Assembly (NCBI GenBank): GCA_016200915.1
Contig: JACQDV010000008.1
Span: 1 to 64,000, forward strand
Origin: Sphingobacteriales bacterium
Lineage (GTDB): Bacteria; Bacteroidota; Bacteroidia; Chitinophagales; Chitinophagaceae
DNA length: 64,000 nt
Reading direction: 5' to 3'
The notes beneath the pieces were generated by a model. The model had not been told where the DNA came from. It searched no databases and saw only the letters and a list, made by a program, of their open reading frames with translations. The position numbers were made by a program, and so were the translations under genes. This document shows, piece after piece, positions 43,474-52,034 of this stretch. How positions within the stretch are numbered: position 1 is the first letter of the stretch; the number at the start of each line of letters is the position of its first letter.

Positions 43474-45168
43474 TTAAGAAACTGAAACGCCTCTTTTTTT
43501 CTTTGATTTCTGCCCGTTCTTAGGTGCCGCATCACTTTCATCATCACCAGCCTTTACTTCTTTCTTTGAATCCTGCTTTACAGACTGGCCTTGCGATTCC
43601 TTTTCTTTTTGTGCCTGGCTGTTTACTACCCGTTGCATATTGCCATCATACACCGTAATGTTTTTATACTGAGGATTAGCTTCAATAAAATGCCTTTGTT
43701 CCTTTCCTTCCTGTACAAACGTTACAGCCTGCCGGTTACCTTTTTCAAGTGATTGAATTAAAGCGGCTTTATCCGTGTCCGAAGCCAGTTCCTTTATTGG
43801 CAGTTTAGCCAGCGCCTGCTCAATATTATACCCGTAATTCTGATGAAACTGTTTCATCTTAAAATTACCATTGGTATCCGTTTCTTTAAAGTCCATTTGC
43901 ACCCAGGCATTGTACTTTTGCCCTTCCTTTGTGGTGAGGTCTTTATTTACTGCCCTTCCGCTCATCAGGTTGTATCCTTCCTTTAAAGTGACGTTGCTTT
44001 CTTTGTTGATGTAGAAAGTTTGCTGTATTGTGTCTGCCTCCTTCTCAGGTTTTAAAGCAGCATCATACTTGTTGAAAAAATACATTTCGGATTCATTGGA
44101 TTTTTTAAAATGAAGGGTAGCTGACACTTCATCTTTTCCAAACTTCTGCGAGTGGTTCAGTTGAAACTCCGGCGTTTGTTTTTCCATTTTTTCCTTCAGG
44201 TCATTTTGAAGACCCTCACCAAAGCCAGTATATTTTAACTGGTCTTTCAGGTAGTCATAATTTTTTTCGTTCATGATTGATACATTTTTATTTGAATAAT
44301 TGATTAACTTGTTTTCCTCAAATCTTCCATAAGGTATTTGTAACAAAAAGTCTTGGACGGATGTAATATTGATAACTTGGTAGTCATCGTATTCGCTGAT
44401 ATTGTTTGCTGAAAACTCTTCTGCTTCATCTCTATTTTTAAAAAATTGAACATCTCCTCTATCAAGAAAATAGGGTACAGTATTATAAGCCACCCACTCC
44501 CTGCCAAAAGAAATTTCAAATTGTGCCTGTTCAAAAAGTGAATCAGATATTACATGTTCTTCAGACATTTCTTTTACTTTAGGTACATTAAATTTTTCGT
44601 ACACCCTTTTATATGCCTCATCTGCCGATAGTATTTTTCCCTTATTCCATTCTATAGTTATTTCAGCCACATAATTTTCTTTAAGGCTGGCCAGGTTAGG
44701 GATGTATTGTTTGTACTTATCTTCCGGCCAGAATTTAAACATCAGCAGCCTGGCTATTTCTTTTGCGGCTCCTCCGGTATCAAAAAGCTGATGAATATCC
44801 CTGTTCGTTGATTCTAATATTTCAGTTTCTTCTTTACTTACCGGTTTATCCTTTGAATAATAATCATTATAGAATTTATCGGCTTTTACGAGGCGCTTTT
44901 CAAGTTTAACCGTATCAATACCTTTTATAACAGCCTTTGGAATTTTGATTGATTGAAGTGCGACTTCATACTTTTTTAATTTTGTTGAATCATCTGAATT
45001 ATCAAACTCCAGCAAATACATTAATGAGTCGCCGTTTATTACTTTGTTCTGAGGAATAATAAAATTAAAACTGCCTGCCTTGCTGTACATCTTTGCTTCC
45101 TTAATAATGTTTTTGAAGCCAAGTTGCCTTAACTGTTCATCTAGCGGTATGTTTTCATTAATAGACAT
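43474..45168 (-). CDS. DUF3945-like element protein, 564 aa
   Basis: The protein has no signal peptide and is largely hydrophilic. The C-terminal half contains a repeated-type module (MSGRAVNKDLTTKEGQKYNAWVQMDF followed by KQFHQNYGYNIEQALAKLPI and RQAVTFVQEG) that resembles DUF3945/DUF4099 domains of Bacteroidota conjugative elements. The extreme C-terminus is lysine-rich. The N-terminal half (about 1-300) is not recognised. It lies between traN and the winged-helix gene, 7 bp from traN, in the operon. Its role in transfer is unknown. Confidence 0.65.
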   Translation of the reverse strand: MSINENIPLDEQLRQLGFKNIIKEAKMYSKAGSFNFIIPQNKVINGDSLMYLLEFDNSDDSTKLKKYEVALQSIKIPKAVIKGIDTVKLEKRLVKADKFYNDYYSKDKPVSKEETEILESTNRDIHQLFDTGGAAKEIARLLMFKFWPEDKYKQYIPNLASLKENYVAEITIEWNKGKILSADEAYKRVYEKFNVPKVKEMSEEHVISDSLFEQAQFEISFGREWVAYNTVPYFLDRGDVQFFKNRDEAEEFSANNISEYDDYQVINITSVQDFLLQIPYGRFEENKLINYSNKNVSIMNEKNYDYLKDQLKYTGFGEGLQNDLKEKMEKQTPEFQLNHSQKFGKDEVSATLHFKKSNESEMYFFNKYDAALKPEKEADTIQQTFYINKESNVTLKEGYNLMSGRAVNKDLTTKEGQKYNAWVQMDFKETDTNGNFKMKQFHQNYGYNIEQALAKLPIKELASDTDKAALIQSLEKGNRQAVTFVQEGKEQRHFIEANPQYKNITVYDGNMQRVVNSQAQKEKESQGQSVKQDSKKEVKAGDDESDAAPKNGQKSKKKRGVSVS

Positions 45169-45175
45169 CTCTTAT

Positions 45176-45940
45176 TTATTTGAGGTCTGGCAGCGGTATA
45201 GCTCTTAGAATATCTTTATTGTTCAGCTTCATACTTAAATGCCTGCCGCCATTTTTTTCCATTATTTGTATGCCCATAAATTTCTTATCAGGAATGGTGA
45301 ATTTTTCTAACGCAACTACTGCAACTGTATGGCTGAATGCTTTTGCCTGTTTAGTATTTCCTGAAATTTGCAAGGGTTTCAATTCATTTTCCTGCACAGC
45401 AGTCCGTTTGCTTTTCTTTTTATCGCGGATGAAAAAACGCAATACTTCAATATCATAATCAATGGGACTATTATTAATAATCCTAAGTTGATAATAGACC
45501 ACATCATCTTTGATGTAAGAGCCGATAACCGCCGCATCAATATTCCAGCTATTATCCCTTACACCCCAAAGTGTCCTGCGGTTGTCAAGTATGCCATTGG
45601 CATAAGTAGCCATCGTAGCTTTCTTGTTGGTCGGCAAGTAATATATCCACGTAGTAAGAATTGGCTGATAACAAACCTGAAATGTATATACGCCTCCGTC
45701 GGAAGTAAACACACTCAAATTTGTTTCTGGAAATTCTTTGAGCCCTGCTTTCACCAATAAAATGTTATCTGCTTCTTGTACCGGCTGCACCAAAATGTCC
45801 TTAGTGCCACGGTCAACATGCAGAATGGAGAAAGGGAAAACCAAGCTGGTGGTTTTGTCCGTTGAAATACATAAAGAAGTTTGTGCCATTGCCGAAACGA
45901 ATAACCAGCAACTGCAAATCAAACACACTAATCGTTTCAT
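45176..45940 (-). CDS. traN: Conjugative transposon protein TraN
   Basis: This 254-aa exported protein has a signal peptide (1-19) and the pattern of DUF4138 (TraN): beta-rich, with TTSLVFPFSILHVDRGTKDILV near the start and YQLRIINNSPIDYDIEVLRFFIRDKKK in the middle. TraN is the VirB9-like outer component of the Bacteroidota type IV secretion system and is expected in the periplasm or outer membrane. It follows traM by 25 bp, as in CTnDOT-like elements. Confidence 0.9.
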   Translation of the reverse strand: MKRLVCLICSCWLFVSAMAQTSLCISTDKTTSLVFPFSILHVDRGTKDILVQPVQEADNILLVKAGLKEFPETNLSVFTSDGGVYTFQVCYQPILTTWIYYLPTNKKATMATYANGILDNRRTLWGVRDNSWNIDAAVIGSYIKDDVVYYQLRIINNSPIDYDIEVLRFFIRDKKKSKRTAVQENELKPLQISGNTKQAKAFSHTVAVVALEKFTIPDKKFMGIQIMEKNGGRHLSMKLNNKDILRAIPLPDLK

Positions 45941-45965
45941 AAAATTTGTTTTAAATGTTTAATAA

Positions 45966-47234
45966 TTATTGTTGAATACTTTTATCTCTTAGCAACACTT
46001 TATAACCTGCCTTCACTAATACTTTTACCTGTTTAACTTTTTTGCTAAGCAAAGATTTGGCAGCATTAATACCAGTAGCAGCAGCTTGTGCCTTGAATGA
46101 CGGGTCCATTGAAGTAAGTTCCATTAACTGTAAACTGTTATCGGCAGATTGTTTGGCGACATCTCTTGAAATAGCACCAGGAATGTATATGCCCGGAAGA
46201 CCATCCATATCAAAAACTTCCAGCTTTACCGGAAACAATGAGTTGTTATTTATAACGGAGTTGATGTTTATTTCCAGGCGTTCATCGTTTAATTGGGCCG
46301 TGCCAAAAACAAAATTGCCTCTTGGCACTAATGATCCGTTTAGATAAATATCATTGAGCAGGCGCATTTTTACTACAGCACCATTTACTAAAGTTTGTGT
46401 TTGATGAACTACGGCCTCAACAGTATTTTGTTCTTCAGTATCTGAATCCTTTTCTATACCATAGAATTTATTTTCAGTTAGCTTTTTACTTTTACTGGTA
46501 TCGAGTAAGCTGACATTATTTTTTACCGGTTGTTTACTAATTATAAAAACCTGTTCCTTATTCTTCAATGATTTTTCTTTTAGCTTATCTTTTACCCTAT
46601 CTGGATGTTGTATATCTAATATTTTTTCCAGCGTACCATTTAGCTGCTCCATTTCGGGGTCTGATTGTGGATTGTCATTCATCTGCATCATCATTTCCTG
46701 TAGCTTGTCAACTTCATTGGAGAACTGTTCATTTCCTTCGGGTATTTGCATAGAAGTGTTTGAACTAATAGTTGCAGTTTCTGGCTGGTTTATCTGCTTA
46801 TTTATTTCATTTATCCTTTGATAAATCCGTTGCTCATTGGCATCTGTACTTTGTTTGTAGGGTGAATAATTTAAGCCATTGTATGCAGGCATGGTGCTTA
46901 ATAACTTTCCTGTATCAGGTATTATTAAATTCTGCATGGCTGAAAGCGAATCTTTGTAATAAGGGTCGTTGCGTAAATGTTCTTCCCTTTTTAAAGAGTC
47001 TGCATCTGCTTCATTATAAAAAGCAAGCTTGTCTGCATTTTTATCATCTTGCAAATTGGCATCAGGCAACTGCAGGTTTAAGCCTTGTTTATTTTGAGCA
47101 AGATTAGTACCTGCATTTCCCTGCCCACCACCTAATGCCCAAAATGCCATTGTAACAAATGGAATAACCAGTAAAGGAAGTACCAGCTTCATTTTTCTTT
47201 GCCGCAAATATTTCGGCGAATGGCTTTGTTTCAT
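45966..47234 (-). CDS. traM: Conjugative transposon protein TraM
   Basis: This 422-aa protein has one N-terminal membrane helix (about 17-37, LVLPLLVIPFVTMAFWAL), a long disordered Gln/Asn-rich linker, and a conserved C-terminal domain (about 270-420: VNGAVVKMRLLNDIYLNGSLVPRG). This is the layout of TraM, the VirB10-like channel protein of the secretion apparatus. ATG 47234 was preferred because it begins one base after the stop of the preceding gene; an in-frame start at 47270 would overlap it. Confidence 0.9.
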   Translation of the reverse strand: MKQSHSPKYLRQRKMKLVLPLLVIPFVTMAFWALGGGQGNAGTNLAQNKQGLNLQLPDANLQDDKNADKLAFYNEADADSLKREEHLRNDPYYKDSLSAMQNLIIPDTGKLLSTMPAYNGLNYSPYKQSTDANEQRIYQRINEINKQINQPETATISSNTSMQIPEGNEQFSNEVDKLQEMMMQMNDNPQSDPEMEQLNGTLEKILDIQHPDRVKDKLKEKSLKNKEQVFIISKQPVKNNVSLLDTSKSKKLTENKFYGIEKDSDTEEQNTVEAVVHQTQTLVNGAVVKMRLLNDIYLNGSLVPRGNFVFGTAQLNDERLEININSVINNNSLFPVKLEVFDMDGLPGIYIPGAISRDVAKQSADNSLQLMELTSMDPSFKAQAAATGINAAKSLLSKKVKQVKVLVKAGYKVLLRDKSIQQ

Positions 47235-47235
47235 G

Positions 47236-47664
47236 TTATTTACTTTTTTGTGAATAATAAGATTGCTCAATTAGTGTAAGGCTGTCAAACAGGCCAGGCC
47301 TTTCTTTGATTAAATTGGGATATTGCTGTTTGTATTTTTGTACTTGTCTAAACTCTTCCTCAGTTATCAAATAAGGGCTTACATTATTTGGAATTGGTTT
47401 AGGAATGCTGATTGCTTTTGGAACAACTACTTTTGAGTTAGTTGACTGTTGAAATGAGTTAACGATGGCAGTAATACTTAAACCTCCGAATATGAGGCAA
47501 ACACCCATTAGAAAAAACCATTGCTGTTTTTGTTTCCATTTTTTAGTTAAACCGTCCAGGTTATTTGCAAACCAACGTTGAGATTGCAAAATTCCATTGG
47601 CGATACCATTGGCTGCTTTATCTGGCAGATTAGTTTGGCTGATATTTTTCTTAAAGAGTCTCAT
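47236..47664 (-). CDS. Membrane protein at the traL position
   Basis: This 142-aa protein has a single hydrophobic helix (about 50-68: WFFLMGVCLIFGGLSITAIV) with a basic N-terminal side and a short periplasmic tail. By position between traK and traM it corresponds to TraL of CTnDOT-type elements, but the sequence is poorly conserved and I do not claim the name. It overlaps traK by 4 bp. Confidence 0.75.
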   Translation of the reverse strand: MRLFKKNISQTNLPDKAANGIANGILQSQRWFANNLDGLTKKWKQKQQWFFLMGVCLIFGGLSITAIVNSFQQSTNSKVVVPKAISIPKPIPNNVSPYLITEEEFRQVQKYKQQYPNLIKERPGLFDSLTLIEQSYYSQKSK

Positions 47665-48278
47665 CTGTTTTCAGTTTTGATGTCTTTATTTTCAATCGTT
47701 TCCCAGCGTTCAATTAAAAAGCCGTGAGGATTATGTTCTGAACGGGAAACATTTCTGAGGTAGCCTTTTGTAATCAGGCTTCTTGTTACAATGCTGTTTG
47801 GTCTTATTATTTTCTCTGTTCCATAATAGTTAAAGAAATAAGGTTCTGATCTAATGTTTACTGTAATGCTGTCAGTAGAAACCTGCTGGCTGATATTGCC
47901 AGCAATGATGTTGGAGTAGTAGCCTGTTTCTTTAAAATTATCATACTGTGTTTTTGCAGAACCATCAGCCATGTACAATGCTTTCAGGATATTTTTTTCA
48001 ATAACTTTTTCATCGGGGTCGAGTGTGAAGAAGTAGGTATGAAAGAGACTGATATGGCTCTTAGCTTCCACAAGCACATTGTCTTTTCTTTTTGAAGCAT
48101 AGGCTTCCATTGCCTGGTCGCCGGCGAGAATGTAGATTTTATCCTGAACTCTTGCTGATAATTGATAGCTTTTGTACATGACAAATCCACACAATAGAAA
48201 ACAACCTGCTATCAATAGCAATGAAAATGTTTTGATGTGGCGAAAGGCAGAGTCAATATTTTTTGTTTGCTTGAACAT
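47661..48278 (-). CDS. traK: Conjugative transposon protein TraK
   Basis: This 205-aa protein has one N-terminal membrane helix (about 20-38) and a soluble periplasmic domain, the layout of VirB8-like TraK. The segment AKSHISLFHTYFFTLDPDEKVIEKNI and the C-terminal YLRNVSRSEHNPHGFLIERWE are typical for TraK proteins. It is a core structural protein of the conjugation channel. It begins inside the end of a possible tiny frame that follows traJ. Confidence 0.9.
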   Translation of the reverse strand: MFKQTKNIDSAFRHIKTFSLLLIAGCFLLCGFVMYKSYQLSARVQDKIYILAGDQAMEAYASKRKDNVLVEAKSHISLFHTYFFTLDPDEKVIEKNILKALYMADGSAKTQYDNFKETGYYSNIIAGNISQQVSTDSITVNIRSEPYFFNYYGTEKIIRPNSIVTRSLITKGYLRNVSRSEHNPHGFLIERWETIENKDIKTENR

Positions 48279-48391
48279 TTATTTCTTCGCTTTTATCTAG
48301 TGCATAATTAATGATGCCATATTGTATGCGGATGAAAGGATTGCGACGCAACAATGCCGATATGGAAATTCCTCGCAGGTATAAAAATGTT
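48253..48391 (-). CDS. Possible small frame between traJ and traK
   Basis: A frame of about 45 codons, rich in basic and hydrophobic residues (LRGISISALLRRNPFIRIQ), bridges the 113-bp gap between traJ and traK and overlaps the start of traK by 26 bp. It has no ATG of its own after the traJ stop; a start would have to lie inside traJ. It may be real, a degenerate gene or chance. Confidence 0.25.
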
Positions 48392-49612
48392 TTATGTTTT
48401 GCCTGATAGTTTATCCTGCATATAATTGTTTGATTTATTGCTGCCGTCATTAAAATAGCCACCACTCACACTATTAGAAGCCATGCTGCCGGATGTATTT
48501 GACCTTGCATTACCGAATGAATCAGCAACCATACCAGCACCAGATGAAGCACTATTAATAACTGTACGGGAGCTGCTGGAAGTAAGACTGGTAACCTTGT
48601 AGAGCAGTGTATTTCCGCCACCAGCATGAACAATGTAATTGGCCACACTTGGCACCGTGAAGTAGCCCACAATGCCAATAATCATGAAGATTAAATAAGC
48701 TGTATCCGTGGGAGAAAAAAATGTGTCGCCATAATCTTGTACCTGTGCAATATCCACTTTCAGCATGTTCTCTTGTATTTTGCCAATGATGCTTCCGAAG
48801 ATATTTGCAACAGGTAACCAAAGAAAGATGTTGATGTAACGGGCAATCCATACGGTTAATGTGTGTTGAAACCCATCGAAGACTGCAATGCCAAAAACGA
48901 GTGGCCCTAAAATGGCGAGTACAATTAAGTAAAATGTTCGGATAGTATTGATGCAAAGTGAGGCAGCTTCAAATAACACTCTTAATACTTCACTCATCCA
49001 TTGCTTGATAGAATTACGAAAATTATAGGAGGCTTTTGCAAAGGCAAACTTTATGTCATTACCTACGCTTGCAAAAAAGCCTTCATCATTTGGGTCATCA
49101 TCGGGGTGAGTGTATTTATACCATTTATCCCTGTCGCCGCTACCGGTTTCGCCAACATACATTTTCCAAACATCTGTTTTTTTAATAGCTTCTTCTTTCT
49201 TTTGCAGCAGTATTGCGATGGCTTTGTTAGAATCTTCCACCATTGCTGAGGTGCCTGTAACTGTTGGGCTCATCACACCATTGATCATTGCAATTACAGA
49301 AGGGAAAATGATAACTGCAAAGCCCAGCACAAAAGGCCGGAACAATGGGTAAAAATCTATCGGTTCTGCATTGGCAATATGCCGCCATACCCGACTGGCA
49401 ATATACCAGGTTGCTGCAAAGCCTGCAATACCCCGGCCAACACCAATCAATTTACTGCAGAGGGGCAGCATGTCTGTGTATAATTGCTCCAGCACCTGGT
49501 GCAGGCTTTTAATATCATTGGCAAAGCCACCATTTTGGGCAAACAAATAATTGGGCATCACCACTGCCATTGCCATTGCAGCAATTAATCTTACACACTT
49601 TTTCATACTCAC
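48392..49612 (-). CDS. traJ: Conjugative transposon protein TraJ
   Basis: This 406-aa protein has a signal-like N-terminus and about six membrane helices, including long hydrophobic segments at about 60-120 and 210-270. This is the polytopic VirB6-like TraJ of Bacteroidota conjugation systems. The conserved features FYPLFRPFVLGFAVIIFPSV and LWLPVANIFGSIIGKIQENML support this. The C-terminal 70 residues are a Ser/Asn-rich tail (SSSRTVINSASSGAG). Starts 49612 (MSMKK) and 49606 are both possible. Confidence 0.88.
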   Translation of the reverse strand: MSMKKCVRLIAAMAMAVVMPNYLFAQNGGFANDIKSLHQVLEQLYTDMLPLCSKLIGVGRGIAGFAATWYIASRVWRHIANAEPIDFYPLFRPFVLGFAVIIFPSVIAMINGVMSPTVTGTSAMVEDSNKAIAILLQKKEEAIKKTDVWKMYVGETGSGDRDKWYKYTHPDDDPNDEGFFASVGNDIKFAFAKASYNFRNSIKQWMSEVLRVLFEAASLCINTIRTFYLIVLAILGPLVFGIAVFDGFQHTLTVWIARYINIFLWLPVANIFGSIIGKIQENMLKVDIAQVQDYGDTFFSPTDTAYLIFMIIGIVGYFTVPSVANYIVHAGGGNTLLYKVTSLTSSSSRTVINSASSGAGMVADSFGNARSNTSGSMASNSVSGGYFNDGSNKSNNYMQDKLSGKT

Positions 49613-49630
49613 TGTTTAATTGCATTAACA

Positions 49631-50257
49631 CTACAAACCATTCAATTTTTTGGAAACTTCCGTATCCACCATTTCCCTGCCACGCTGTATGGCAAGCACA
49701 TTATTTTCCTTATTAAAAGTTCTCAGGAAAATCAATTTATCACCTGCGTCATGAAAAATTCTGTCAATAGCATTCAGTCTTTCATCATCACTCATTCTTA
49801 GCTTGCCTGCTGTTACTATCATTGACAATTCTTCTAAGTTTTGGAGGCTTTTATTAAATAGATTGGAGTACACATTTTTCATGTAGGTCATTTCATTTGC
49901 ATTGAAAAGATTAGATGCCTCAAATCGCCTGAACGCTGATTTATATTCTTTTACTAACTGGCTTTGCATGGAAATAATTTCTCCAATTCTTTTATACTTT
50001 CTTACTGCCGGGCTTACCTGCATCAGGCCGTCCAAAAATGTTTGGTGCAAATTGAAATTGCCCTTTGAAATATCTTTAATGGTATTGTAACCACCACTTA
50101 CAATCTGATAGCCGGTCTTCATATTGCTGAGTATCTTTTTTAGCTGCGCCAGTTTTTGAATATTCAGCAGTAATTGCTGCACTTCGGCAGATTGTGCCGT
50201 GGCGTTGCCCGGTGCAGTAAGAATAATAACACCCAATATTATTAATAGCCTTTTCAT
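49631..50257 (-). CDS. TraI-like exported helical protein, copy 1
   Basis: This 208-aa protein has a signal peptide (1-21) and a helical body with K-x-G-Y-x-I-V-S-G-G-Y-N-T-I and KYKRIGEIISMQSQLVKEYK. It ends in DTEVSKKLNGL. It is homologous to the two following upstream genes, and the family sits at the traI position in CTnDOT-like operons. Its start codon overlaps the stop of copy 2 by 4 bp. The protein probably works in the periplasm as part of the channel. Confidence 0.75.
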   Translation of the reverse strand: MKRLLIILGVIILTAPGNATAQSAEVQQLLLNIQKLAQLKKILSNMKTGYQIVSGGYNTIKDISKGNFNLHQTFLDGLMQVSPAVRKYKRIGEIISMQSQLVKEYKSAFRRFEASNLFNANEMTYMKNVYSNLFNKSLQNLEELSMIVTAGKLRMSDDERLNAIDRIFHDAGDKLIFLRTFNKENNVLAIQRGREMVDTEVSKKLNGL

Positions 50258-50895
50258 TGTAAACCATTTAATTTTTTAGAAATAATTATATCGTTCGCTT
50301 CATTACTTCGCTGAATGGATAAGCCTGTGGCACTATTGCAAAAAGAACGGGTAAATTGTTGTTTATCCTGCATGTCGGCGTACAGTTTATCTATTGCCCT
50401 GATGCGTTCATCATCTTTAATTTGAAAGTTACCATTTGTGATGAGGCTGAATAATTCATCCAGATTTTTGGCACAGTCTGATAACAGTGAGTTTAAGACA
50501 GTTTGAAAATAATTAATTTCAGTTTGTGGAAAATGCCGGTTGCGTTTGAAGTTTTTTATGGCAGATGCAGCTTGTTTGGTAATGCTTATTTGCAGGGCAA
50601 TAATTTCTGCCACCCTTGTATAGCGCTTTACTTTTGGATTGACAGTAATTAAAGAATTGAAATAATTGGTATGCTGTGTTAGATCCCCGTTCTTAAAACC
50701 TTTGATGGTATTAAGCCCATTTTTGGCAATGGAATACCCTTTGGAAAGATAGCCTGTGTAGACTTTTAACGCTGCTATTTGTTGCAGCAGGTATTTTCTT
50801 TGGGTGGAGTTTTGGCTAAACCATTCGCCCCAAGTTTGTGCAGATAGATTGCCTGCACATAATATCATCATGGATATTATTAATATCTTTTTCAT
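50254..50895 (-). CDS. TraI-like exported helical protein, copy 2
   Basis: This 213-aa paralogue has the same plan as copy 1: signal peptide (1-19), KGYSIAKNGLNTIKGFKNGDLTQH, then RYTRVAEIIALQISITKQA and C-terminal DIIISKKLNGLQ. It is the closest relative of copy 1. Its upstream gap repeats CACATTTTCATTTTCACAA also found before copy 3, evidence of tandem duplication of gene plus leader. Confidence 0.75.
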   Translation of the reverse strand: MKKILIISMMILCAGNLSAQTWGEWFSQNSTQRKYLLQQIAALKVYTGYLSKGYSIAKNGLNTIKGFKNGDLTQHTNYFNSLITVNPKVKRYTRVAEIIALQISITKQAASAIKNFKRNRHFPQTEINYFQTVLNSLLSDCAKNLDELFSLITNGNFQIKDDERIRAIDKLYADMQDKQQFTRSFCNSATGLSIQRSNEANDIIISKKLNGLQ

Positions 50896-50925
50896 AACCG
50901 CACATTTTCATTTTCACAACAAATA

Positions 50926-51603
50926 TTACTCTAATCCGTAGAGTTTCTTCACCACTTCAATATCATTCCTTTCCTTAGATCTTTGAAGGCTGATTATAAT
51001 ATTCTGATGGTTAAACTGCCGCAGGTCTGTAATATTTTGTTCAATATTATTTCCTGCTGCATGAATAATATCTAATCGCCTTGCATCCGACATTTGAGTG
51101 ATAAAGGCATTAATCACTAATTGTACCTGGTCAATATTTTTCAGGCTTTCATCAAGTATGCCTGTATAAACCTCCTGCATGTAATTTATTTCTTTCGCCG
51201 TAAAATTCTTGTCCTGTTTTGCAAGATTGAAGGCTTTGGAATACTCCTGTACCAACTGGATTTGTTTTTTTATTATTTCCCTTACTGCCTGGTAGGATCC
51301 AATGACATTTTTTACCTTCCACAATTCATCAAAGTATTTTGCATAAAGTTCTTTTTGCTTCTTACTCCAGTCGCTAATTTCTGTGAGCTTTAGCTTCGAC
51401 ATTTTATTCTCCAATGTCTTTTGTGCATTCTGTAGCCAGATGGTTTTGTTTTGCAGCCGTTGAATTTTTAAATCGGCTGCCCTGATTACTTTTTTTACCG
51501 CTGCTTTAATGATATCAATAATGGGAATTTGTGCCTTTGCCTGCTGTACAGGCGCAATACTTACGGACAGGATAATACCTGCCAGAATTAATAATTTTTT
51601 CAT
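50926..51603 (-). CDS. TraI-like exported helical protein, copy 3
   Basis: The most diverged of the three paralogues (225 aa) has a signal peptide (1-24, cut after QQAKA) and lacks the G-Y-x-I motif in the first third. It keeps SYQAVREIIKKQIQLVQEYSKAF, the I-N-Y-M-Q-x-V-Y block and the C-terminus NDIEVVKKLYGLE. It includes a long K/Q-rich helix at 45-80 (KIQRLQNKTIWLQNAQKTLE) that could be a coiled coil. It is the first of the traI block in transcription order. Confidence 0.75.
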   Translation of the reverse strand: MKKLLILAGIILSVSIAPVQQAKAQIPIIDIIKAAVKKVIRAADLKIQRLQNKTIWLQNAQKTLENKMSKLKLTEISDWSKKQKELYAKYFDELWKVKNVIGSYQAVREIIKKQIQLVQEYSKAFNLAKQDKNFTAKEINYMQEVYTGILDESLKNIDQVQLVINAFITQMSDARRLDIIHAAGNNIEQNITDLRQFNHQNIIISLQRSKERNDIEVVKKLYGLE

Positions 51604-51648
51604 ACCTCACATTTTCATTTTCACAATTAAATTACCAGTAGCACACTT

Positions 51649-52023
51649 TTATTTTAAGTCACTCAGCTTTTTGTAAGACCTGTCGCCCAATTGCAAAGTG
51701 AGCCTGTTGCCATCCCATACAAGGGTTTTTCCTTCTCTTTGTTCTGTTAGCGTTTTTGTTTCAGCATTGTAGTTTAGCACCCAGGTGCTGTTGAGGACTT
51801 CTTTGGGAAATTCTTTGCCATCCATTTTTTTAATTAGTCCTGTATGCCGGGTTATTTGGTAAACACCATTGCCATCATTTGCTTTTTTAAGAATAAGGGT
51901 ATCATTATTTCTGCCAAACTCATGCTCGAAAGCAGCGGTGTAAATGCCTTCAAGAGAGCTGTCGTTATTGGATGCAGTACAGGCGGCGGCCAAGAGCAGA
52001 AAACAAAAAATAGTGTACTTCAT
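51649..52023 (-). CDS. Small lipoprotein in the tra operon
   Basis: This 124-aa protein has a lipoprotein signal with lipobox LAAAC (Cys15) and a beta-rich body (SLEGIYTAAFEHEFGRNNDTLILKK, with paired strands to the end). I do not recognise the family. It lies between traG and the traI block. Small lipoproteins within conjugation operons often act in entry exclusion or in the outer-membrane complex, but this is only positional inference. Confidence 0.75.
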   Translation of the reverse strand: MKYTIFCFLLLAAACTASNNDSSLEGIYTAAFEHEFGRNNDTLILKKANDGNGVYQITRHTGLIKKMDGKEFPKEVLNSTWVLNYNAETKTLTEQREGKTLVWDGNRLTLQLGDRSYKKLSDLK

Positions 52024-52034
52024 AGTTATTATTT

